Of a stretch of 64,000 nucleotides of DNA, positions 49,814-58,323 are shown one piece after another. Positions within the stretch are counted from its first letter, which is position 1, and each line of letters starts with the position of its first letter. The notes under the pieces are model-generated. The model was given only the letters and a program-made list of their open reading frames with translations, was not told where the DNA came from and made no database searches. Source of the stretch: Pseudomonadota bacterium (GTDB lineage Bacteria > Pseudomonadota > Alphaproteobacteria > Rhizobiales > Aestuariivirgaceae); contig JAIUNJ010000004.1 of assembly GCA_020161855.1 (NCBI GenBank), positions 186,001-250,000 of the forward strand. Reading direction: 5' to 3'. The translations under genes were made by a program, and so were the position numbers.

Positions 49814-50835
49814 CCCGCCCCAAGATTCTCCTCGATCCGCATCCCCGCCCACTTGCCTCGATCTTTAATGCCGCCACACGTAAGCGCCTTGACGCCTTGG
49901 GCGACTTCATCACACACGAAGGCAGCCGCATGCCGGACGCCATGGTCGACGCCCATATCGCGGACGTCGATCTGGTGATCGGCCAGACCCGCCTTCATGC
50001 TGACCGTCTTGTGAAGGCAAAGAAGCTGCGAGCCATTATCGATGTGGAGACGAACTTCACCGATGCCATCGACTATGACTATTGCTTCCGCAACGGCATC
50101 CATGTGCTGACGCCGGGCGCGGCCTTTGCCGATGCCGTTGCCGAGTCAGCCCTTGGCATGGCCATCGATCTTGCCCGCGGCATCACCGCAGCTGACCGCA
50201 AGATGCGCCACGGCAGCGAGAGCTATGGACTGGACGGCAATGTGGATTCCTTCCACCTGATGGGCAGTGCGGTCGGCCTTGTCGGTTATGGAGATCTTGC
50301 GCGCTCGCTGCACCGGCTGATTGCGCCGTTCAACTGCCCCATCAAGGCCTATGATCCCTGGGTGCCGGACTATCTCATGCAGCGAAATGGCGTTGCGCCG
50401 GCAAGTCTTGATGAGGTCTTGTCGACGTCGAAGGTAATCTTCGTCTTCGCCGGTGTCACCGCTGAGAATCAGGGTTTTCTTGGGCGTCGCGAGTTCGGGT
50501 TGATCAGGCCCGGCAGCGCCTTCCTGCTGATGAGCCGGGCCGCTGTTGTTGATTTCCCGGTGTTCCTGGAGTTCGTCGGCAAGGGCCGCTTCCGGGCAGC
50601 GACCGACGTCTTCCCCGTCGAGCCGGTGCCGCAAGGCGATCCGGTGCGCAGCATCGAAGGACTGTTGTTGTCGGCCCATCGCACCGGCGGCATGCCCGAA
50701 GCCCTGTTTGACATCGGCCGCCAGACCGTGGCGGATGCGGAGCTGATCCTGAAGGGCCTGCCGCCCGTCGTGTGCCGCAAGGCCCAGCGTGAGACGGTAT
50801 CGCGCCTCCGGTCCAAGCCCATCGACAAGACGTAA
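49810..50835 (+). CDS. D-2-hydroxyacid dehydrogenase family protein
   Basis: A 341-residue protein with the D-isomer dehydrogenase layout: catalytic-domain halves around an NAD-binding domain with GLVGYGDLARSLHRLI, catalytic Arg in LLMSRAAVVD, an acidic partner around DVFPVEPVPQGDP and His in LSAHRTGG. Its first four bases overlap the stop of mgdD, so it is co-translated with the pathway. Phosphoglycerate or hydroxypyruvate-type substrates are typical; hydroxypyruvate reductase would fit a serine-cycle-like fate of the C1 unit, but that is conjecture. Confidence 0.85.
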   Translation: MTRPKILLDPHPRPLASIFNAATRKRLDALGDFITHEGSRMPDAMVDAHIADVDLVIGQTRLHADRLVKAKKLRAIIDVETNFTDAIDYDYCFRNGIHVLTPGAAFADAVAESALGMAIDLARGITAADRKMRHGSESYGLDGNVDSFHLMGSAVGLVGYGDLARSLHRLIAPFNCPIKAYDPWVPDYLMQRNGVAPASLDEVLSTSKVIFVFAGVTAENQGFLGRREFGLIRPGSAFLLMSRAAVVDFPVFLEFVGKGRFRAATDVFPVEPVPQGDPVRSIEGLLLSAHRTGGMPEALFDIGRQTVADAELILKGLPPVVCRKAQRETVSRLRSKPIDKT

Positions 50836-50843
50836 ACGGAAGA

Positions 50844-52118
50844 TCAGACCTTGTGGCGTCGGCGCACCTGTGCCGGGCGTCCTGAGATCGAAAGGCTGGC
50901 ATCGCCGCGCGGGCTTCGCGAAATCACCTTGCCCTTGGCGATGACTGCCAGCCGGGCAGGGCGGAGGCGCAGCGCCTCAACTGTGTCCCCGGCATCGAGG
51001 ATGACGAGCGAGGCCTTGCAGCCGGGCTTGAGGCCATAGTCTTCCAGTCCGAGAATCCTGGCATTCTCCGCTGTCACCATGTCGAAGCAGCGGCGCATCT
51101 CTGCCGGATGGGTCATTTGCGCCACATGCAAGCCCATGAAGGCGACATCGAGCATGTCGCCGGTGCCGAGCGAGTACCAGGGATCGCGCACACAGTCCTG
51201 CCCCCAGCCTACGGTGATGCCATGGGCCTGCATCTCTTTCACGCGCGTGAGGCCCCGGCGCTTGGGAAACGTGTCATGCCGCCCCTGCAGCGTGATGTTG
51301 ATGAGTGGATTGGGAATGGCAGCAAGCCCGGCTTCCGCCATCAGCGGCAGAAGCTTCGAGACATAGTAGTTGTCCATTGAATGCATCGAGGTGAGATGGC
51401 TTCCGGCCGCGCGGCCCTGGAGGCCGAGACGCTGCACCTCATAGGCCAGCGTTTCCACGTGGCGGCTCAGCGGGTCGTCGGTCTCGTCGCAATGCAGGTC
51501 GACGCGCAAGCCGCGCTTCTCCGCAATCTCGCAGACATCGCGTACGGAAAGGCGGCCGTCGTCCATGGTACGTTCGAAGTGCGGAATGCCGCCGACAACA
51601 TCGACACCCATGTCGAGCGCCCGGATGAGATTTTCGCGCCCTGTCTTGCTGCGATACAGGCCATCCTGCGGAAAGGCGACGAGTTGCAGGTCGATATAGG
51701 GGGCGACTTTCTTCTTCACCTCCAGCATGGCTTCAACCGTGCGCAGGTGGTCCGGCGTCGTATCGACATGGCTGCGGATGTGCAGAAGCCCGAGCGAGGC
51801 GGCCCAGTCGCAATAGGAGATCGCGCGCTCCACCATCTCCGCGACGGTCGTCATGTCGCGAAGTTCGCCCCAGAGGGAAATACCCTCGAGAAGCGTGCCG
51901 CTGGCATTCACGCGCGGCAGGCCATAGCTGAGCACGGCGTCCATGTGGAAATGCGGGTCGACGAAGGGTGGGCTTACGAGATCTCCGGAAGCCTGGATCG
52001 TTTCCCGGGCCTGTGCTGCTCCCAGTTGCCCGACGTCGGCGATCCTGTCACCCTTGATGCCGATATCAGCCACGCTTCCGTCCGGCAGGGTGCCGCCGGT
52101 GATCAAAATATCAAACAT
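50844..52118 (-). CDS. Cytosine deaminase-like amidohydrolase
   Basis: A 424-residue amidohydrolase with the CodA motif series: VDPHFHMD (metal HxH), HCDETDD, SHLTSMH and WGQDCVRDPW (metal Asp). It is closest in pattern to cytosine deaminase and related isopropylammelide aminohydrolases. ATG 52118 follows AGGAAATGG; a longer frame to 52172 lacks support. It is divergent from a BMP-type nucleoside/base importer, supporting a role in deaminating an imported base or related ring. The substrate is not proven. Confidence 0.87.
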   Translation of the reverse strand: MFDILITGGTLPDGSVADIGIKGDRIADVGQLGAAQARETIQASGDLVSPPFVDPHFHMDAVLSYGLPRVNASGTLLEGISLWGELRDMTTVAEMVERAISYCDWAASLGLLHIRSHVDTTPDHLRTVEAMLEVKKKVAPYIDLQLVAFPQDGLYRSKTGRENLIRALDMGVDVVGGIPHFERTMDDGRLSVRDVCEIAEKRGLRVDLHCDETDDPLSRHVETLAYEVQRLGLQGRAAGSHLTSMHSMDNYYVSKLLPLMAEAGLAAIPNPLINITLQGRHDTFPKRRGLTRVKEMQAHGITVGWGQDCVRDPWYSLGTGDMLDVAFMGLHVAQMTHPAEMRRCFDMVTAENARILGLEDYGLKPGCKASLVILDAGDTVEALRLRPARLAVIAKGKVISRSPRGDASLSISGRPAQVRRRHKV

Positions 52119-52252
52119 CTGCCATTTCCTTGGGCATCGCGGCCCATTGCACAAAAATTGTGGATCGCGCAAAGTTTGACCATGTCATCCGGAAAAGCAA
52201 CGGGTGTACTGTAACCATAAGGGGAAAGCCGTCCCCACAGGGAGAAAGTCCA
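52119..52252. promoter_or_regulatory. Divergent region between deaminase and BMP importer
   Basis: A 134-base gap with CACAAAAATTGTG at 52150-52162 (5-base arms around AAA), a candidate operator midway, and TTGACC (52176-52181) reading toward the importer. No matching -10 at standard spacing was found. The importer ribosome site is GGGAGAAAG. Confidence 0.35.
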
Positions 52253-53272
52253 ATGAGCTCAAACATTTTCCGTTTCACGCGCCGCGATGCGTTGAAGCTG
52301 TCCGTCGCTGCTGCCGCGCTGCCTGTGCTGGGCGGCGGGCTGGCGCGCGCTGCCGGTCCGATCAAGACGGCTGCGATCTACACAGTGCCGGTCGAGCAGC
52401 AGTGGGTGAGCCGCATCCACAAGGCGGCGACCATCGCCAAGGATCGCGGTGACATTGAGTATGTGTTCTCGGAGAAGGTGTCGAACACCGACTACGAGCG
52501 CGTCATGCGCGAATACTGCGAGGCTGGCCATCAGCTCATTGTCGGCGAGGCCTTCGCTGTCGAGGATGCGGCGCGCGCCGTTGCCAAGGACTATCCCGAT
52601 CGCGCCTTCCTGATCGGCTCCAGCTTCAAGCCGGATGCCGCCGCAAACCCGAACTTTGCTGTCTTCGACAACTACATCCAGGATGCCTCCTACCTCACCG
52701 GCATCATTGCAGGCGCCCTCACCAAATCGGGCAGCATCGGCCTGGTCGGTGGCTATCCGATCCCAGAGGTCAACCGGTTGATGAATGCTTTCATGGCGGG
52801 TGTGAAGGAATCGCGCGCCGACGCGAAGTTCCAGGTGGCCTTCATCGGATCGTGGTTCGATCCGCCCAAGGCCAAGGAAACGGCGCTTGCGCAGATCGAC
52901 GCAGGCGCTGACCTGCTTTACGCCGAGCGCTTCGGCGTCTCCGACGCAGCCAAGGAGAAGGGCATCCTCGCTGTCGGCAATGTCATCGATACGCAGGCTG
53001 ACTATCCGGAAACCGTTGCGGCCTCGGCGCTGTGGCATTTCGAGCCCACGCTCGACGCTGCCATTGCAGCCGTGAAGGCTGGCAGCTTCAAGGCCGATGA
53101 CTATGGCCAGTATTCCTTCATGAAGGCAGGTGGCTGCTCGATTGCGCCCTACGGCACCTTCGATGCAAAGATTCCGGCCGATGTGAAAGCCAAGGTCGCC
53201 GAGAAGGAAGCTGCGATCAAGGCCGGAACCTTCACGGTCGCTATCGACGACAACGAGCCCAAGTCGTCGTAA
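52253..53272 (+). CDS. BMP-family ABC transporter substrate-binding protein
   Basis: A 339-residue periplasmic protein of the Bmp/PnrA family. The N-terminus FTRRDALKLSVAAAALPVLG with twin Arg and an Ala-rich stretch ending ARA|A resembles a Tat signal. The mature part has the two-lobe binding-protein fold with VEQQWVSRIHKAA and GLVGGYPIPEVNRLMNAF. BMP proteins bind nucleosides or purines. It heads an operon with one ATPase and two permeases, the standard set. Confidence 0.9.
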   Translation: MSSNIFRFTRRDALKLSVAAAALPVLGGGLARAAGPIKTAAIYTVPVEQQWVSRIHKAATIAKDRGDIEYVFSEKVSNTDYERVMREYCEAGHQLIVGEAFAVEDAARAVAKDYPDRAFLIGSSFKPDAAANPNFAVFDNYIQDASYLTGIIAGALTKSGSIGLVGGYPIPEVNRLMNAFMAGVKESRADAKFQVAFIGSWFDPPKAKETALAQIDAGADLLYAERFGVSDAAKEKGILAVGNVIDTQADYPETVAASALWHFEPTLDAAIAAVKAGSFKADDYGQYSFMKAGGCSIAPYGTFDAKIPADVKAKVAEKEAAIKAGTFTVAIDDNEPKSS

Positions 53273-53276
53273 GCGC

Positions 53277-54827
53277 ATGTCCCGGGAAAATGCCGGTGAG
53301 GCGGAGATTGTTCTCCGGCTTGCCGGCATCACCAAGCGCTTCGGCCCACTTGTTGCCAACGACAATGTCTCGCTGACGCTTCGGCGCGGCGAGATTGTTG
53401 GCCTTCTGGGTGAGAACGGCGCAGGCAAAACTACTCTCATGAATATCCTTTTCGGCCATTATGTCGCCGATGAAGGGTCGATCGAGGTGGATGGTACGCC
53501 TCTGCCTGCGGGATCACCGGGTGCCGCGCTGGCGGCCGGCATCGGCATGGTGCACCAGCATTTCACGCTGGCGGACAATCTCACGGTGCTGGACAACATC
53601 ATTCTCGGCACCGAGCCGCTGTTGCGCCTGTCATCGCGCCGCAATGCCGCGAAGGCGCGGGTGCGGGAGCTGGCGGAAGCGTTCGGGCTGGCGGTCGATC
53701 CGGATGCAACAGTCTCGGCGCTTTCGGTAGGTGAGCGTCAGCGCGTCGAAATCCTCAAGGCGCTTTATCGCGAGGCGCGTGTGCTCATTCTTGATGAACC
53801 GACAGCAGTGCTGACGCCGCAGGAAAGCACGTCGCTTTTCGAAACACTGAAGAAATTCGCAGACCGCGGCCTCTCCATCATTTTCATCTCGCACAAGCTG
53901 GGCGAGGTTCTGGCAGCCTGTCACCGCGTGGCTGTGCTCCGGGGCGGCAAGCTCGTGGCGGAGCGGCCCGTTGCCGGTGCCACTCGCGCTGATCTCGCGG
54001 AACTCATGGTCGGCCGCACGATTGCACCGCCCAAGGCGGAACCTCAACCCGCAGGTCCAGCCATTCTGGAATTGTCCGGCATCGCGGCGCGGCGTGGCGC
54101 ACAAAAGCTGGAGAGCTTGTCTCTCGCGCTTCATGGCGGCGAAGTGCTGGGGATTGCGGGCGTGTCAGGCAACGGGCAAAGCCTGCTGGCTGATCTCATC
54201 TCCGGCCTGGTGACCCCCGCCACTGGCACAATGACATTGAAGGGCAAGGTGCTGGCCTCGCCATCTCCGCGCCAGATGGTTGCGCAAGGTGTGGCGCGCA
54301 TCCCCGAGGATCGCCACGCCGAGGGCCTGGTCGGTGACATGAGCGTATCGGAGAATGTCGTCTCGGAGGCTTATCTGACACCGGCATTTTCCCACCACGG
54401 CTTCATCGACTGGAAGAAGGCGCGCGAATTCGCCCTGAAGATCATCAAGGACTATGACGTCAAGTGCCCCGGGCCCGAGGCGCGGGTGCGGCTTCTCTCG
54501 GGCGGCAACATGCAGAAGCTGATTCTTGGTCGCGTCATGGCCAATGATCCCGTGATCGTGCTTGCGAACCAGCCCACGCGCGGGCTCGACGTGGGCGCTG
54601 TCACCTATGTTCATGAACAACTTCTGGCGGCCCGCAAGCGGGGTGCGGCTGTTCTCCTGATCTCCGAAGATCTAGATGAGTTGCTCTCGCTCTCCGACAA
54701 GGTGGCCGTGATCTATCGTGGGCAGCTGTCACCGGTTATCAGGCGCGCGGATGTGACGATTGCTGATCTCGGCCTGCGGATGGCGGGCCAGGGCTTTGAG
54801 CATGGTGGGGAATCCCATGCGGCTTGA
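53277..54827 (+). CDS. ABC transporter ATPase (two fused ATPase domains)
   Basis: A 516-residue protein with two nucleotide-binding domains. The first has Walker A GENGAGKTTL, signature LSVGERQRVEI and Walker B VLILDEPTAVL. The second has a degenerate Walker A (GVSGNGQSLL) and signature LSGGNMQKLIL with VIVLANQPTRGLD, a pattern common in sugar/nucleoside importers of this family. It follows the binding-protein gene by four bases and overlaps the first permease gene. Confidence 0.95.
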   Translation: MSRENAGEAEIVLRLAGITKRFGPLVANDNVSLTLRRGEIVGLLGENGAGKTTLMNILFGHYVADEGSIEVDGTPLPAGSPGAALAAGIGMVHQHFTLADNLTVLDNIILGTEPLLRLSSRRNAAKARVRELAEAFGLAVDPDATVSALSVGERQRVEILKALYREARVLILDEPTAVLTPQESTSLFETLKKFADRGLSIIFISHKLGEVLAACHRVAVLRGGKLVAERPVAGATRADLAELMVGRTIAPPKAEPQPAGPAILELSGIAARRGAQKLESLSLALHGGEVLGIAGVSGNGQSLLADLISGLVTPATGTMTLKGKVLASPSPRQMVAQGVARIPEDRHAEGLVGDMSVSENVVSEAYLTPAFSHHGFIDWKKAREFALKIIKDYDVKCPGPEARVRLLSGGNMQKLILGRVMANDPVIVLANQPTRGLDVGAVTYVHEQLLAARKRGAAVLLISEDLDELLSLSDKVAVIYRGQLSPVIRRADVTIADLGLRMAGQGFEHGGESHAA

Positions 54828-55866
54828 ACCCCGGGAACAGCGTTCGCTGGCGGTGATCTTGGGCTATCCGCTGGTTGCGCTCGCCGTTGCGGCGGCCTTT
54901 TGCGCCATCCTCGTCATGTTCTCAGGTGCCAATCCGCTCTCCGTGTTCGGTCTGATGGTCAAGGGCGCGCTCGGAACGCAGTTTGCGTTCCTGGAAACCT
55001 TGACGCGGGCTACGCCTCTGATCTTCACCGGCCTTGCTGCGGCCGTGGCTTTCCGCGCCAAGCTCTGGAACATCGGTGGCGAGGCGCAGCTCTATGCCGG
55101 TGCGGTGATGACTGTGGTCTTCGGCACAGGCTTGCTGCCCTTGCCCTGGCCCGTGCTCATTCCCGTGCTGATGGTCGCGGCCATGCTCGGCGGCGCCATC
55201 ATGCTGTCGATCCCCACCTTCCTCAAGACGCGCTTTGGCGTCGATGAGGTGGTGACGACCCTGCTGATCAATTTCATCGCCATCCTCTTTGTCAGCATGC
55301 TGCTCGAAGGTGTCTTGAAGGATCCGATGGGCCTTGGCTGGCCGCAATCGAAGAAGGTGATTGCCGATGCGCAACTGGGCAAGCTTGTGCAAGGCAAACG
55401 CCTGCATTTCGGCTTCGTCATTGCCCTGCTTGCAGCCCTCGCCATCTGGGTCATCGACCGGCGCTCGGCACTTGGTTATGAAATGCGCGCCGTCGGCCAC
55501 AACCCCAAGGCCGCAGCCTTTGCGGGCATTCCGGTGAATCGCGTGCTGGCCAAGACAGCACTTCTCTCGGGAGGACTTGCCGGACTTGCCGGATATTCGG
55601 AAGTCGCGGGGCTCAAAGGCAACCTCACGCTCGATCTGTCGCCGGGCTTTGGCTACACGGGCATCGTCGTTGCCATGCTGGCCATGCTGCATCCCCTCGG
55701 TGTCGTGGCGGCTGCAATCTTCGTGGCGGCGGTCTTTGTCGGCGCTGATGCCATGAGCCGGACAGCGGGCGTTCCGAGTTATATCGCCCATGTGATGGTT
55801 GCCGCATCGCTGCTGTGCATGGTCACCGCCGTGATGCTCACCCGCTACCGCCTGCGTTGGAGGTGA
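54817..55866 (+). CDS. ABC transporter permease, first subunit
   Basis: A 349-residue BPD_transp_2-family permease with about eight helices, including WNIGGEAQLYAGAVM and the EAA-like GHNPKAAAFAGIPVNRV loop. ATG 54817 has GGTGGGGAA as ribosome site and overlaps the ATPase by 11 bases; ATG 54802 and a longer frame to 54760 are other options. It forms one half of the membrane channel. Confidence 0.92.
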   Translation: MRLEPREQRSLAVILGYPLVALAVAAAFCAILVMFSGANPLSVFGLMVKGALGTQFAFLETLTRATPLIFTGLAAAVAFRAKLWNIGGEAQLYAGAVMTVVFGTGLLPLPWPVLIPVLMVAAMLGGAIMLSIPTFLKTRFGVDEVVTTLLINFIAILFVSMLLEGVLKDPMGLGWPQSKKVIADAQLGKLVQGKRLHFGFVIALLAALAIWVIDRRSALGYEMRAVGHNPKAAAFAGIPVNRVLAKTALLSGGLAGLAGYSEVAGLKGNLTLDLSPGFGYTGIVVAMLAMLHPLGVVAAAIFVAAVFVGADAMSRTAGVPSYIAHVMVAASLLCMVTAVMLTRYRLRWR

Positions 55867-55869
55867 GGG

Positions 55870-56811
55870 ATGGACGCCGTTGAAATCCTTTTCACTGCAT
55901 CGCTCTGGGCGGCCGCCATCCGCATCGCCTCGCCGCTGATCTTCGCAACGCTTGGCGAATTGATCTGTGAGCGGGCAGGGGTGCTCAATCTCGGCATAGA
56001 GGGCATCATGACGGTGGGGGCCTTTTCGGGCTGGCTCACCGTCTATATGGGCGGCAGCCTGTGGCTCGGCATCCTCGCCGCAGCAGTCGCAGGCTCCGCC
56101 TTCGGCCTGTTGCACGCGCTTCTGGTGGTGCCCCTGGGGCTTTCGCAACATGTGACCGGAATCGGCATCACGCTGCTGGCCTCGTCGCTGAGTTACTACG
56201 TGTACCGGCTCGTTTTCCCGGAAGTCACATCGCCGCCAAAAATCGAGCCTTTCCAGCCCTGGAATGTTCCTGTGCTGTCAGACATACCGGTCATCGGCGA
56301 AGCCCTGTTCCGGCAAACACCGCTGACCTATCTGGCATTTGCCGCCGTTCTGCTGGTCAGCTGGTTTCTGTACCGGACACCCATGGGGCTTGCCGTCCGC
56401 ACCGTGGGCGAGAATCCGTCGGCAGTGGAGGCACAGGGTATTGACGTCACATGGGTTCGCATCGCAGCCGTCATGGCCGGAAGTGCGCTTATGGGAATCG
56501 GCGGCAGTTTCCTGACGCTCTCGGCCTTCAATTCCTTCTTCTTCGACATGGTGAATGGCCGCGGCTGGATTTGCATCGCACTTGTCGTCTTCGGATCATG
56601 GCGGCCCGGCAAGGCCTTGCTCGGTGCCTTGCTCTTCGGCCTCTTCGACGCCTACCAGCTGCGCCTTCAGCAGCTTGCCGGTGGCTATGTGCCCTATCAG
56701 GTCTTCCTGATGCTGCCCTTCGTGCTGTCGATCATTGCGCTCATCGTGATGTCGCGCCGGGCCGCTTACCCGCGCGCCCTGATGGTGCCCTACCGCAAGG
56801 GCGAGAGGTAA
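55870..56811 (+). CDS. ABC transporter permease, second subunit
   Basis: A 313-residue permease paralogous to the preceding one: about eight helices, GELICERAGVLNLGIEGIM near the start and GENPSAVEAQGIDVTWVRI as the coupling loop. It follows the first permease by three bases and precedes the VOC-protein gene directly. It makes the second half of the channel of the nucleoside/base importer. Confidence 0.93.
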   Translation: MDAVEILFTASLWAAAIRIASPLIFATLGELICERAGVLNLGIEGIMTVGAFSGWLTVYMGGSLWLGILAAAVAGSAFGLLHALLVVPLGLSQHVTGIGITLLASSLSYYVYRLVFPEVTSPPKIEPFQPWNVPVLSDIPVIGEALFRQTPLTYLAFAAVLLVSWFLYRTPMGLAVRTVGENPSAVEAQGIDVTWVRIAAVMAGSALMGIGGSFLTLSAFNSFFFDMVNGRGWICIALVVFGSWRPGKALLGALLFGLFDAYQLRLQQLAGGYVPYQVFLMLPFVLSIIALIVMSRRAAYPRALMVPYRKGER

Positions 56812-57210
56812 GTGGCCGGGCCGCAGCTTTCGGCGGTCACCTTTCTGGTGCGTGATTACGATGAAGCCATTGCCTGGTTCACGCAGGCGCTCGGCTTCCT
56901 GCTTCTGGAGGACTCCAAGCTTGGCGAGAACAAGCGCTGGGTCAGGCTTGCAGCATCAGAAGGAGGCACATGCCTGCTGCTTGCCAAGGCTGAAGGTTCC
57001 GCGCAGCAGGATGCAATCGGACATGCCGCGGGCGGGCGCGTTGCCTATTTCCTCTCGACCAGTGATTTTCACGAAAGCTATGCGCGCATGCAGAAGGCGC
57101 AAGTTCGCTTCCGGGAGGAGCCGCGCCATGAACCCTACGGCACGGTGGCCGTTTTTGAAGACCTCTATGGCAACGCCTGGGATCTCATCCAGCCAGCGAC
57201 CGTGCGCTAG
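56812..57210 (+). CDS. VOC-superfamily (glyoxalase/dioxygenase-like) protein
   Basis: A 132-residue vicinal-oxygen-chelate protein; the pattern VTFLVRDYDEAIAWFTQALG to EDLYGNAWDLIQP is the glyoxalase/bleomycin-resistance fold. It starts at GTG immediately after the permease stop. It may lie in the importer operon and act on a product of the imported substrate. The reaction is not identifiable. Confidence 0.82.
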   Translation: MAGPQLSAVTFLVRDYDEAIAWFTQALGFLLLEDSKLGENKRWVRLAASEGGTCLLLAKAEGSAQQDAIGHAAGGRVAYFLSTSDFHESYARMQKAQVRFREEPRHEPYGTVAVFEDLYGNAWDLIQPATVR

Positions 57211-57249
57211 GCTGGCGCCACCCCTATCTCACGAAAAAAGCAATCACGC

Positions 57250-57267
57250 TTCAGCCCGCAGGCTGAA
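57250..57267. terminator. Small hairpin between convergent genes
   Basis: TTCAGCC and GGCTGAA (7-base arms, CGCA loop) lie between the VOC gene and the convergent DUF465 gene. On the minus strand a T-run (57235-57240) follows ten bases after the stem, too far for a classical terminator, so this is only a possible termination or stability element. Confidence 0.3.
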
Positions 57268-57296
57268 TCCGAAGACCCGGCAAACCTGAGCCCTGC

Positions 57297-57479
57297 TCAG
57301 GCGGCGAGATGCGTCTCGCGCTTGAGGGCCTCGATCTCGTCCTTCAGTTTCAGCTTCTTGCGCTTGATTGCCGCAATCTCGGAGTCAGACGATGCCGGAT
57401 GCGCCATGGCTTCGGCCAATTCGGCCTCAAGCGCATGGTGTTGCGCAAGCAGATCACTGAGGGAAGAAGATGGGTTCAT
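57297..57479 (-). CDS. DUF465 (YdcH-like) small coiled-coil protein
   Basis: A 60-residue protein from ATG 57479 with GAGAGGAGG as ribosome site. It is a helical hairpin with heptad pattern (LLAQHHALEAELAEAMAHPA, then IKRKKLKLKDEIEALKRE), the DUF465 family. Function is unknown. A second DUF465 gene faces away from it 138 bases to the right. Confidence 0.85.
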   Translation of the reverse strand: MNPSSSLSDLLAQHHALEAELAEAMAHPASSDSEIAAIKRKKLKLKDEIEALKRETHLAA

Positions 57480-57617
57480 GAAGGCCTCCTCTCGAAGAAA
57501 GCTTAACCCGCACAGCCGTGCAGGCTGTGACTGGATCATGACACAGATTTGGGGACTTGTCGAATGCCCGGCAAGGGGACTAGGGATGCCGGAACAGCTT
57601 TTTTCGCGGTTAACTTA

Positions 57618-57824
57618 ATGGACGCTTTGGAGCAGGTGCAGTTGCGTACCCAGTTGCGGATTCTGCAACAGGAGCACCGTGACCTCGACGATGCCATCGC
57701 CGCGCTCGAAACCGCCGGAAATGTTGACCAACTGCAACTTCGACGCTTGAAAAAAAAGAAGCTGGCGCTCAAGGACCAGATGATCATCGTTGAGAACAAG
57801 CTGATCCCGGACATCATCGCCTGA
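57618..57824 (+). CDS. Second DUF465 (YdcH-like) small protein
   Basis: A 68-residue helical protein from ATG 57618 ([20 protein letters not shown]) with the DUF465 pattern and a Lys-rich turn [13 protein letters not shown]. It lies ten bases ahead of purE and could be co-transcribed with it. A longer frame to 57549 covers noncoding sequence. Function unknown. Confidence 0.82.
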   Translation: MDALEQVQLRTQLRILQQEHRDLDDAIAALETAGNVDQLQLRRLKKKKLALKDQMIIVENKLIPDIIA

Positions 57825-57834
57825 AGAGCCGCCA

Positions 57835-58323
57835 TTGACCGCCCCCGTCGCCATAATCATGGGAAGCCAGTCCGACTGGGACACCATGAAACACGCCGCC
57901 GCTGCCCTTGATTCCCTGGGCGTGGCCTATGACAAACGCATCGTCTCTGCGCATCGCACGCCTGAACGGCTCTATGAATTTGCCAGGGGTGCCAAGGCCA
58001 AGGGCTACAAGGTCATTATCGCGGGTGCTGGTGGTGCCGCGCATCTGCCAGGCATGGCGGCATCATTGACGCCGCTGCCGGTGCTTGGCGTGCCCGTGCA
58101 GTCGAAGGCCCTCTCCGGGCAAGACTCACTCCTCTCGATCGTGCAGATGCCGGCCGGGATTCCGGTGGGCACTCTTGCCATTGGTCAGGCGGGTGCCACC
58201 AACGCCGCGCTTCTGGCTGCCGCGATTCTCGCGCTCGGCGATGCAGCTCTTGCGATCCGTCTGGACGACTATCGCCGGAAGCAGACCAGCGCTGTCGCCG
58301 ATGTCCCCAAGGACGACGCCTGA
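57835..58323 (+). CDS. purE: N5-carboxyaminoimidazole ribonucleotide mutase PurE
   Basis: A 162-residue class I Pur[15 protein letters not shown] (phosphate/substrate loop), [12 protein letters not shown] with the catalytic His, and [17 protein letters not shown]. It rearranges N5-CAIR to CAIR in purine synthesis. The start is an unusual TTG at 57835; the next ATG (57859) would cut the first beta strand. It overlaps purK by one base. Confidence 0.96.
   Translation: MTAPVAIIMGSQSDWDTMKHAAAALDSLGVAYDKRIVSAHRTPERLYEFARGAKAKGYKVIIAGAGGAAHLPGMAASLTPLPVLGVPVQSKALSGQDSLLSIVQMPAGIPVGTLAIGQAGATNAALLAAAILALGDAALAIRLDDYRRKQTSAVADVPKDDA

Noticed and set aside
54922-56151. 409-codon frame antisense to the two ABC permeases
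   Set aside because: His/Gln/Arg-rich translation expected from the complement of hydrophobic codons; shadow.
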